From Xenopus tropicalis (lineage: Eukaryota; Chordata; Amphibia; Anura; Pipidae): a DNA stretch of 64,000 nucleotides. Within the stretch, counting starts at the first letter, position 1; every line of letters starts with the position of its first letter. Position numbers and translations under genes: made by a program. This document shows positions 55,888-64,000 of the stretch, in pieces. The DNA lies in assembly GCF_000004195.4 (NCBI RefSeq), contig NC_030678.2, positions 64,132,378-64,196,377 on the forward strand. Direction: 5' to 3'. Below the pieces are notes generated by a model. It was not told the origin of the DNA. It did not search any database and was given only the letters and a program-made list of their open reading frames with translations.

Positions 55888-58624
55888 CTGGAGAGAAACA
55901 AGAACATGAGATCAAGTTTTTTATAAACATGATGTTATTAAGTCTTAGAAGCAAGTGGAAACATTCCTTGCCATATGCTTATAGGTGGGTGGCACTTTTA
56001 GCAAAGAAACAACTCCATCACAGCATACACCCTCATGTGCCACTGGCCTAAAATCTAGATCAGGGATCCCCAACCTTTTTTACCCATGAGCCACATTCAA
56101 ATGTAAAAAGACTTGGAGACAACACAAGCATAAAACATGTTCCTGGGGTTGCCAAATAAGGACTGTTATTGGCTATGTGGTAGCTCCTATATAGACTGTA
56201 AGCCTACTAGATGTTCTGTTTGGCAGTACATTTTGTTTTTATGCAACCAAAACTTGCCTCCAAGCCAAGCCAAAAATAAGCACCTGCTTTAACCCTTCCC
56301 CTGCCGTTTTGGACAAAGCGGAACTTCTACTGCCAGACAGTTTTTGAACCTTTTACACTGTTTCACTTTAGGGGCCTTTCCTCGGGGGGACTTTTAGTTT
56401 ACCCAGGAAAACTATATATCGTTTTTTTCAGGACAACCTAAGCTTTCAAAATATGGTAGAATTTTTGTGTAATTCCAAGATAACAAGATATAGGCTTCTA
56501 AATGTCTAAAAAATGAAAAAAAAATCATATTTTCCATAATATAAACACATGCACCAGAAACAAAAATTATTTTATGCATGAAAATACAACTGATTTGGAA
56601 AGTCCCATGTCTCCTGAACGTGCCAATACCAAATATATATAGTTTTATGGAGATTTCTCACTTGTATAGGTCAAAAACTCCCAGCAGTACACAACCAAAT
56701 TTCCAAAGCACTGCTCCAGAAAGCTGCATACTTTAGATTTCAAGGCCAAAAATTCCACTAACAGAAGGTTTATCCCAGAAAATTATACATTATTAGAAAG
56801 AACAGATTCTGGGTAATCCAGAATAGGCACAACTGTCTGTCTACTCCAAACTACAAAGTTGTAATGCTTTCCTAAAGTTATTGGTTTTTATCAAAATTTG
56901 TGAAATTTTTTAAAAATCACTACAAAGCTTCCAGTCTATAGTATCTTATCTCCTACAGGTCATAAAGTAACCAGATAAAACACCCTAAATATGAACGCCA
57001 GGGATCCACTGAACAGTTTGATGTCCAATATGTATAGGTTTACCTAATTATGTGGCAATTAGGGGCCCCAATGTGAACATACCCCCATATGATCTATCAT
57101 TTCTGTCATTTCAGCTTCTGCAAAATCAACATTTACCACCAGAAAGTCATATATTTTTGAAAAGTACACATTCCCACGAATCTAAAATACCCATGTCGTT
57201 CTAATCCAAAGTACCAAGCCGCAAAGCTTTCCTAAAGTTGGCTAATTTGCCAAAAATCCACTCATAGCTTCCAGTTTCCAGCATCTTATATCCAACGTAT
57301 CATTAGGTACCATGATAAAACACCCTGAATTTGAACGCCTGGGGTTCACTGAACAGTTTGATGCCCAATATGTATAGGTTTACCTAAGTATGTGGCATGT
57401 AGGGGCCCCAATGTGAACATTCCCCCCCATATGATCTATCATTTCTGTAATTTCAGCTTCTGCAAAATCAACACATTTACATCATTATATGTGGGATAAC
57501 GCTAGTAAAAAGTACATTCACCCCAGGAAGTCATATTTTTGGAAAGTACACATTCCCCCGAATCTAAAATGGGTACCCATGTCTTTCTACTCCAAAGTAC
57601 CAAGCCGCAAAGCTTTCCTAAGTTTGGCGATTTTTATGGCATTTCCAAAAATCACCTCAAAACTTCCACTATGCAGCATCTTATTTTCTTGGGTCATTAG
57701 GTCCCAAGATAAAACACCCTAATCACCCCAGAGGTCTACTGAACAGTTTGATACCCACTGTATATAGGTTTATCAAAGCACAGGGCACTTAGAGACCCCC
57801 CAAATATACCTTGTGCACACTAATTTCATGGCTTATCTTTACCTAGTTCATAAGCACATGGCAGTTTTATGAGGGGTAGAAGCTGCAGAACTGTAGGGTG
57901 ACCCCTAAAAACCCTATTTTTTTGTAAAGTACACATTCTGACAAATCCAACATGGGTAGAGTCCTTTCTACACCAAAGTACCAATCTGCAAAGCTTAGCG
58001 GTTTTAATAACATGTCAGAAAATAGCACAAAAATGTTGCAGTTTGCCGCATTTATCTCACACAATTTCTTCCATACAAAGGCAAATCACCCCAAATAGGA
58101 ACAACTAAGGTCTACTGAACAGTTTGATGCCCAATATGCATAGCTATACCAAAGTCTGTGGTATGTACTGACCCCAAAATGAAAATAGTGCATATGGATT
58201 TCTCCCCTGCCAACTCAGCTTTTGCACACAGAGCCCCTTGACAGCGTATTATGTGCCGTAACCCCCCCCTAACTATACAGAGACCCCCAGAAAACCATAT
58301 ATTTTTGGAAAGTACACATTCTGATGAATTCAAAATAGGTAAAAGTTATTTTTGTACACCAAAGTTACACATGGCAAAGCTATTCAGATCAGGAACACTA
58401 ATATAGGGATAACATAGTAACATAGTAAGTTGGGTTGAAAAAAGACATACGTCCATCAAGTTCAACCATAATGCCTATATATAACCTGCCTAACTACTAG
58501 TTGATCCAGAGGAAGGCAAAAAACCCCATCTGAAGCCTCTCTAATTTGCCGCAGAGGGGAAAAAATTCCTTCCTGACTCCAAGATGGCAATCGGACCAGT
58601 CCCTGGATCAACTAGTACTAAGAG

Positions 58625-59667
58625 CTATCTCCCATAACCCTGTATTCCCTCACTTGCTAAGAATCCATCCAGCCCCTTCTTAAAGCTATATAATGTATCA
58701 GCCAGCACGACTGATTTGGGGAGGGAATTCCAGAACTTCACAGCTCTCACTGTAAAAAATCCTTTCCGAATGTTTAAATGGAACCTCCCTTCTTCTAAAC
58801 GAAGTGGGTGCCCTCGTGTCCGTTGGAAGGACCTACTGGTAAATAAAACATTAGAAAGGTTATTATACGATCCCTTTATATATTTATACATAGTTATCAT
58901 GTCGCCTCTTAAGCGCCTCTTCTCCAGTGTAAACAGACCCAACTTGGCCAGTCTTTCTTCATAACTGAGACTTTCCATACCCTTTACCAGCTTAGTTGCC
59001 CTTCTCTGGACCCTCTCTAACTCAATAATGTCCCGTTTGAGCACTGGAGACCAAAACTGAACAGCATATTCTAGATGGGGCCTTACCAGCGCTCTGTAAA
59101 GGGGAAGAATAACCCCCTCGTCCCGTGAATCTATACCCCTTTTAATACAGCTCAAAACCTTGTTTGCCCTTGCAGCTGCTGCCTGGCATTGCTTGCTACA
59201 GCCAAGTTTATTATCTACAAGGACTCCAAGGTCCTTCTCCATTAGGGATTTGCCTAGTGCAGTCCCATTAAGGGTATACGGGGCTTGCATATTTTTACAT
59301 CCCAGGTGCATGACCTTACATTTATCCACATTAAATCTCATCTGCCACTTAGCTGCCCAGATTGCCAGTTGGTCAAGATCCTGCTGCAGGGATGTCACAT
59401 CCTGGATAGAATTGACTGGTCTGCAGAGTTTTGTGTCATCTGCAAACACTGATACATTACTCATAATACCCTCCCCTAAGTCATTTATGAACAAATTAAA
59501 CAAAGGTAGACCCAGTACAGAACCCTGAGGGACCCCACTGAGAACCTTACTCCAAGTAGAGAATGTACCATTAACAACCACCCTCTGTACCCGATCCTGT
59601 AGCCAGTTTTCTATCCATGTGCAAATGACTTCACTAAGACCAATAGACCTTAGCTTAGAAAGCAGTC
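58625..59667 (-). pseudogene. CR1-type reverse transcriptase, C-terminal two thirds
   Basis: The minus-strand frame runs from HKRLLSKLRSIGLSEVICTW (59667) through GVPQGSVLGLPLFNLFINDL, the catalytic SVFADDTKL motif, KDLGVLVDNKL, ALVRPHLEYAVQFW and RVQRRATKLVKGMESLSYEE to EGIQGYGR near 58625. These are the ordered palm and thumb motifs of CR1-clade reverse transcriptases. The FADD catalytic pair is intact and there is no internal stop over 318 codons, so this copy is young, but the N-terminal fingers are missing owing to the insertion at 59676. Confidence 0.93.
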
Positions 59668-59675
59668 GTTTGTGT

Positions 59676-60153
59676 TTAAAAGAATACTGTCAAAACATGC
59701 TTTTTTCCAAAACACATTAGTTAATAGAGCTTCTCCAGCAAAATCCTGCATTGAAATCTGTTTTTACATTTAATTTTTAAATTTCCCATGGGGCTAGCCA
59801 TATTCTTCGATTTCCAGGGTTCCACAGCCATGTGATCTCTGCTCTGATGAACTTTAGTCACACTTTACTGCTGAGCTGCAAGTTGGAGCGATACCCCAGC
59901 TTCCCAGGTATCCCTTGCCCTTTCGGCAGAAAGAAAAGCCACAGGGAATGCCTGGGAAGCTGGGGAAAGATGGTGAAAAAATGAGGAGTGATGGGACAGG
60001 GTAATTAAGCAATTAGAGTTACAGGTTAGCATGTGTTAAAAAGTAGAAAATGCTTGCGTCTTTACAAGCAAGTTTCAGCTGAAATCTGTAAAGGTAACAT
60101 TTCACACTCCTCTTATTTCTTCCAGCAAACATTTATCGTGTGTAACCCTTTAA
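59676..60153. mobile_element. T2-like insert inside the LINE
   Basis: It begins TTAAAAGAATACTGTCAAAA, a diverged form of the ends at 35796 and 54568, and ends ACCCTTTAA. It contains an inverted pair (CCCAGCTTCCCAGG / CCTGGGAAGCTGGG) at about 59898-59966. LINE coding similarity stops and starts at its borders, but part of the reverse transcriptase is also missing, so a deletion accompanied it. Confidence 0.65.
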
Positions 60154-60935
60154 GCACCATATCCTGTGCCAACCACTGTGTAGTTGGAGCTGAGGCAACA
60201 GTGCAGCTATTGGGTGGGACTTGGCCCACTGGCTCCTCTACTGTATACACAGAAGAAAAGAACTGGTTAAACACATCTGCCTTTTCTGTATCCGCTGTAA
60301 CCATATTGTTATTATAACTCAATGGGGCCACACCCTCAACCTGCATTTTTTTTACTATTAATATACTTAAACTTTTTGGGGTTAGTCTTGGCCTCGGCCG
60401 CGATGCGCTCCTCATTTTCTATCTTTGCCTTCCGGATTGCTGTTTTACAACACTTGTTATAGTGTTTATAATCATTAAACACATCTACTGTCCCCTCTGA
60501 CTTATATTTCTTAAAAGCTTTCCTTTTTCTCCCTATTAACTTCTTTACCTCAGAGTTAAGCCACATAGGTTGATTCTTAACACTTCTACTTTTTCTTATT
60601 AATGGAATAAATTGAGAACAGTAATGATTTAATATCATTTTAAATGACAACCATTTCTGCTCTGTGTTTTTATCAGAAAACATAATGCCCCAATCTATGC
60701 CCTGAAGCGCTGCCCTTAAGGAGCTAAAATTTGCCTTTCTAAAATTCAGTGTCTTTGTTGCCCCCGTGTAAATTTGTTTCCTGCACCAAACATCAAATGA
60801 AATAACATTATGGTCACTATTGCCCAGGGGTTCAACCACTTGCACATTTGCTATACGTTCTGGGTCATTAGAGATCACTAGATCTAGTATAGCATGGTTC
60901 CTGGTTGGCTCCTCAACAACTTGTGACAACAACTT
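60154..60935 (-). pseudogene. CR1-type LINE endonuclease tail and linker
   Basis: The minus strand encodes LLSQVVEEPTRNHAILDLVI, GNSDHNVISFDV (the SDH motif of apurinic-type endonucleases), WLNSEVKKLIGRKRKAFKKY, KHYNKCCKTAIRKAKIENEE and, after a one-frame shift near 60350, EKADVFNQFFSSVYTVEE. This is the usual order of endonuclease C-terminus and linker before the reverse transcriptase of CR1-type LINEs. Confidence 0.9.
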
Positions 60936-61371
60936 GTGATAAAAATGTAATAAAACCACAAAAATTGTGCAAATCAATGAAACAACAAAATAAGTCACAT
61001 GACAGCATAATTAGTGGTCAGAATATGTGATCCAATAGTCACGCTGTCAAAATTAACAGTTTTTAGGGAAAAAAACTAAAGACAAAGGGGTAAAAAAAAA
61101 GCCGCCGGTGCAGAGAGAATTGCATTTGCACCAATAACGTAGGTACTACGTTGTTGGCAGATAACTGCTTTTTTTAAAACAACGTAGTATCTACGTTGTT
61201 GGCAGGGAAAGGGTTAACACCACTGTGAGCAACATCGAAGGGGGATGGAGAGCAACATGTTGCTCACGAGCCACTGGTTGGGTACCACTGATCTAGATTT
61301 TAGGCCGATGACACATGGGGGTGTATTACCTGCTGATGTTATTCACATTTGTCATGTTGTAAGAGAATGCT

Positions 61372-62908
61372 CATTTGAAAAAGTTTGGGAACTCCTCTTA
61401 ATTCTTTGGTGTTAGGTTATTATTGCCTGAGCTTTCAAAGTACCAACTTCATTTAAATATATAACATGCCTTATGGAAACAGTAGTATTTCAGCAGTGAC
61501 AGTTTATTGGATCATCAGAAAATATGCAGACGTGCATAAATTTGGGCACCCAGATTGAAATATTACATCAATACTTAGTTGAGCCTGCTTTTGCAAATAT
61601 AACAGTCTCTAGACGCCTCCTATAGCCTTTGAAGAGTGTCTGGATTCTGGATGGCGGCATTTTTGACAATTTGTCCATAAAAAAAATATCTTTAGTTCAG
61701 TTAAGTTTGATGGCTGCTGAGCATGGACAGCCGCTTCAAATCATCCCATAGATTTTTGATGATATTCAAGTTGGGGGACTGTGATTGTCATTTCAGAATA
61801 TTTTACTTCTACCTCTGCATAAATGCCTTTGTAGATTTCAAACTGTGTTTAGGGTTATTGTCTTGTTGGAATATCCAGCCCCTGCATAACTTGTTGATAT
61901 TGGGTTGAATTCATCCGACCCTCGACTTTAACAAGGGTCCCAGTCCCTTAACTAGCCACACAGCACCACAACATGATGGGACCTCCACCAAATTTGACAG
62001 TAGGAAGTGGGTGTTTTTCTTGGAATGCGGTGTTCTTCTTCCACCATACAAAACATTTTTTGTTATAGCCAAATAACTAATTTTTTGCCTCATCAGTCCA
62101 AAGTACTTTGTTCCAAAATGACTCTGGCTTGTCTAAGTGAGCTTTTGCACATAACAAGCAACTGTTTGTGGCATGGGTGCAGAGAGGGCTTCATTCTCAT
62201 CACTCTGCCATACAGATGTTCTTTGTGCAAATTGAGCTGAACTGTAGAATGATGTACAGATACACCATCTGTAGCAAGATGTTCTTGCAGGTCTTTGGAG
62301 GTTTTCTTTGGGTTGTCTCCGTATTTGCCACTCCTGTATTTTTCATGGCCTGCCAGACCTGGGTTTTACAGCAACTGTGCCCTGTGACCTTCCATTTCCT
62401 GATTCCATTCCTTACAGTTGAAACTGACAGTTTAAACCTCTGAGATAGCTTTTTCTAGCCTTCCCCTAAACCATGATGCTAAACAATATTTGTTTTCAGA
62501 TCTTTTGAGAGTGGCTTTGAGGATCCCATGCTGTCACTCTTTAGATGAGAGTCAAACAGAAGCACAGCTTGCAACTGGCCACCTTAAATACCTTTTCTCA
62601 TGATTGGACACACCTGCCTATAAAGTTCAAGGATTAATAAACTAATACAACAAATTTGGTTTTGCCAGTAATCAGTATTGAGCAGTTACATTCAAATTAG
62701 CAAAATTACAAGGGTACCCACATTTTTGCACAGCCAGTTTTTCACATTTGATTTAATTACATACAACTAAATACTGCTTCAAATCTTTGTTCAGAAAACA
62801 CCCCAGTACTCAGATGTTCCTGGGAAATGAAAGACATACCACTTATCTTTTTTGTTGAAAGTGGAGTAAATTATTATGCAGGCTGAGAGGGGTTCCCAAA
62901 CTTTTTCA
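61372..62908 (-). mobile_element. Tc1/mariner-type transposon, decayed
   Basis: TTTGAAAAAGTTTGGGAACT at the left and GTTCCCAAACTTTTTCATAT at the right are inverted ends. Total length of about 1.5 kb fits a Tc1 element. Confidence 0.85.
61500..62530 (-). pseudogene. Tc1-type transposase, broken
   Basis: The minus strand starts ATG at 62530 with MGSSKPLSKDLKTNIV, followed by a stop and then HHGLGEGxKKLSQRFKLS, the N-terminal helix-turn-helix of Tc1 transposases. Further on, in shifting frames, come TLWTDE-like, VVLCG and NPISTSYAGAGYSN, corresponding to the catalytic core. Length of about 1.0 kb fits the usual 340 residues. Many stops and shifts show an old copy. Confidence 0.8.
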
Positions 62909-62909
62909 T

Positions 62910-63318
62910 ATGACTACATTGACTATGTCAACATTGATTACCAATAATAAAAAAAAAAGTAAACTGTAGAGTATTTTATGAATTTCACATTTATCAAACT
63001 CTGAAATAAAAATGTTCAGATAATAAGTGCAAAAGTATTATGGTATAAATAGGATCTAAATTTCGACAAAGAACTGGGCTAAAATTATGAGATTCTGTAC
63101 CTGTTCAATGCCACCATCAGTGACAATAAGAGCATCCTAAGATGCCATCAACAGTTTACTGACCAGCCGATTCACAGCTCATACTTAGGGCTGTTGTCAG
63201 TTATACAGTATATACAGTGTATATACAATATAAATATTAAACAGCACATGACAGAATAATGTACCATTGAAATGGCCAGTCCAGTCTCAATGTGAAATTA
63301 GCTTGAAGGCACAATTAC
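62910..63318. other. Intron, nothing recognised
   Basis: AT-rich. TATACAGTATATACAGTGTATATACAAT at 63203 is a short TA-rich palindromic stretch. No exon. Confidence 0.5.
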
Positions 63319-63426
63319 CCTGAGTTGTGAGAATCGAGGTGGTTTCTGTGGAGGATCTTCATATGGCCTCTCAGCCAATGAGGCTAATATCCTCTTTCTG
63401 TGGCCCAGCAGATTTACTTTCAGTAC
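63319..63426 (-). CDS. anks1a: anks1a exon: second part of second SAM domain
   Basis: The exon encodes 36 residues, starting [17 protein letters not shown] and ending [12 protein letters not shown]. The acceptor is cttag|GTACTG and the donor AGG|gtaatt. The first half is the C-terminal SAM helix with the strongly conserved LLGHRKRI motif. The basic and proline-rich PPQKPPR stretch begins the linker towards the PTB domain and could be an SH3-type ligand (inference). PPRFSQLR separates ANKS1A from its paralogue ANKS1B, where I recall PPRSITLRE. The next exon lies 7.4 kb away, across an intron that carries the Tc1 relic and the 5.2-kb hAT nest. Confidence 0.95.
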
Positions 63427-63572
63427 CTAAGTGATAAGGAAAGGAAAGACATTTGAGGAGAAATGTAAAAGAAAAAAGAAGGTGGAATAAAATAAGATGA
63501 CAACACAGAAATGAGACAGATAAATTCTATGCAAAGCCATATTTCAACAATAAAAGTAAAATCAAAGCTCAC

Positions 63573-63713
63573 GTTTACAATCTCAAGCTCCCATAAATTC
63601 CGAAGTGTTTCCATTGAAGAGTAGCCACTACTAATAAAGTTTGGAGCATACTGATGTAGAGCAAGAGAACGTAGCCATGAGGGTACAGAGAGGTCCGCTG
63701 ACAGTACAGGTGG
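63573..63713 (-). CDS. anks1a: anks1a exon: first part of second SAM domain
   Basis: The exon encodes 47 residues. An acceptor (tttttctag) precedes CCACCTG and the donor is AAC|gtgagc, so it starts and ends in phase 0. The protein includes [19 protein letters not shown] and NLWELEIVN, typical of the N-terminal helices of the second SAM domain of ANKS1A. SAM domains are small helical modules that bind other SAM domains; in Odin the first SAM is the one known to bind EphA2 and SHIP2. It is the most 5' exon in the window and is followed by a 146-bp intron, the shortest here. An alternative donor 6 bp earlier (ATT|gtaaac) is weaker and would drop the conserved VN. Confidence 0.95.
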
Positions 63714-64000
63714 CTAGAAAAAGAGTATACTAATTTAGCACAACGAACATTTAACAATCGCACTTTGGAAAAAAATACAAATTAGAAAATTAGATCTAGC
63801 GGTGCTTAACATATTTAAATACACATAACATTATGTAAAAACGTCACTATGCTGCTTCCCACTCCTGCAATATAAATAAGAGCGATCAATATAGATCCAC
63901 TTGCCCTTTAGGGTTCCTACAGCACAGACTTTTCCCTTGAAATACACGGTGCTTACAGTATATTCACGTAAGCATCCTGCAATCTTAAAAGGTGCACATG
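63714..64000. other. Intron upstream of the first anks1a exon seen
   Basis: No further exon was recognised before the window ends. Confidence 0.5.

Larger units (their letters stand above)
58411..60935 (-). mobile_element. CR1-type LINE, 5'-truncated, minus strand
   Basis: The 3' tail (58411-58624; AACATAGTAACATAGTAAGT and CATACGTCCATCAAGTTCAA inverse) is followed in transcript order backwards by reverse transcriptase and endonuclease coding. It is broken by another insertion at about 59676-60153. The 5' end lies within the endonuclease. Confidence 0.9.
56289..61217. mobile_element. TTAA element of the 375-bp-unit family, interrupted by a LINE
   Basis: The ends TTAACCCTTCCCCTGCC and GGCAGGGAAAGGGTTAA are inverted repeats with TTAA borders. 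The left part (56390-58400) holds five diverged ~375-bp units; the marker GAAAGTACACATT or a variant lies at about 56790, 57160, 57541, 57926 and 58308. The right end has inverted copies of ACGTAGTATCTACGTTGTTG. A LINE occupies 58411 to about 60935. Confidence 0.85.
56053..61298. mobile_element. hAT MITE (305 bp) opened by a 4.9-kb TTAA element
   Basis: The hAT starts CAGGGATCCCCAACC at 56061 and ends GGTTGGGTACCACTG at 61290. ATCTAGAT is duplicated on both sides (56053-56060, 61291-61298), matching the nTCTAGAn preference of many hATs. Without the inner insertion (56289-61217) it would be about 305 bp, the size of a very common frog MITE with the subterminal motif GAGCAACATGTTGCTCACGA. Confidence 0.94.
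56020..61330. mobile_element. Palindromic host element split by hAT insertion
   Basis: Outside the hAT, the left flank CATGTGCCACTGGCCTAAAATCTAGAT and the right flank ATCTAGATTTTAGGCCGATGACACATG are inverses of one another. Before insertion they formed a palindrome centred on GGCCTAAAATCTAGATTTTAGGCC. The limits given are approximate. Confidence 0.7.
12740..63713 (-). other. anks1a: anks1a gene, 3' coding part (nine exons and introns)
   Basis: This span covers the part of a minus-strand gene I could assemble from splice sites. The exons are 141, 108, 135, 117, 72, 87, 138, 156 and 75 bp, all multiples of three, all joined in phase 0, giving 342 residues and a stop. The product matches the C-terminal half of ANKS1A (Odin), a cytoplasmic adaptor with ankyrin repeats, two SAM domains and a PTB domain that acts downstream of receptor tyrosine kinases such as EphA receptors (family knowledge). 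ANKS1A rather than ANKS1B is chosen because the residues after the second SAM domain read [12 protein letters not shown], as I recall for ANKS1A. Ankyrin and first SAM exons would lie beyond 64000. Introns hold nearly all the mobile DNA described below. Confidence 0.93.

Noticed and set aside
63203..63240. Promoter-like TATA-rich palindrome
   Set aside because: Simple TA-rich sequence in an intron without other promoter signals.

Overview
This is a vertebrate nuclear window, most probably from a Xenopus frog. Three things point there: the window is AT-rich with long introns; it holds many T2/Kolobok-type repeats with TTAA targets and TTAAAGG ends; and it holds the frog hAT, CR1 and 'ACAGGTATGGGACC' repeat families. 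I see no prokaryotic operon, rRNA, tRNA or CRISPR array. The species within the genus cannot be settled by eye.

The only host gene I can support is the 3' part of anks1a (Odin; ankyrin repeat, SAM and PTB domain adaptor), on the minus strand. Nine coding exons were found by reading splice signals and family similarity: 63573-63713, 63319-63426, 55753-55887, 55065-55181, 43515-43586, 39613-39699, 37632-37769, 18110-18265 and 12740-12814. Every exon is a multiple of three and every junction is phase 0. Together they give 342 residues plus a stop codon: the second SAM domain (exons 1-2), a poorly conserved linker (exon 3 and the start of exon 4), the PTB domain (exons 4-8) and a short tail (end of exon 8, exon 9). 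Introns range from 146 bp to 19.4 kb. Earlier exons (ankyrin repeats, first SAM) lie beyond position 64000. Positions 1 to about 12.7 kb are 3' untranslated or downstream sequence.

Everything else is intronic or flanking DNA built from mobile elements. By region: 3-12 kb has fold-back elements and a G-rich 17-bp minisatellite. 12.9-23.7 kb has hAT and TTAA MITEs, a Penelope-like relic, a Copia-type relic and a perfect 39-bp-arm hairpin next to exon 8. 24.0-28.7 kb is a 4.7-kb hAT transposon with broken transposase, terminal inverted repeats and an 8-bp target duplication. 29-36 kb has LINE tails, two hammerhead-like relics and the 5' half of a CR1-type LINE with an esterase-like ORF1. 36-43.5 kb has nested T2 MITEs, a 108-bp-arm palindromic hAT MITE and a 34-bp minisatellite. 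43.9-46.5 kb is a TTAA element made of about 375-bp tandem units. 47.7-50.6 kb is a T2 element stuffed with 2 kb of 62-63-bp minisatellite. 51.9-54.3 kb is an approximately 140-bp satellite. 56.0-61.3 kb is a multi-level nest (palindrome, hAT, TTAA element, CR1 LINE, T2-like insert). 61.4-62.9 kb is a decayed Tc1 transposon.

The long open frames at 47.8-49.8 kb, 11.3-12.0 kb, 42.8-43.3 kb, 28.0-28.3 kb and 20.7-21.0 kb come from tandem repeats and are not genes. No clearly new functional system is proven. The best leads are the hammerhead-like folds, the minisatellite-bearing T2 element, the 375-bp-unit TTAA elements, the nest with its palindromic TCTAGA target, and a strong splice donor just after the anks1a stop codon.
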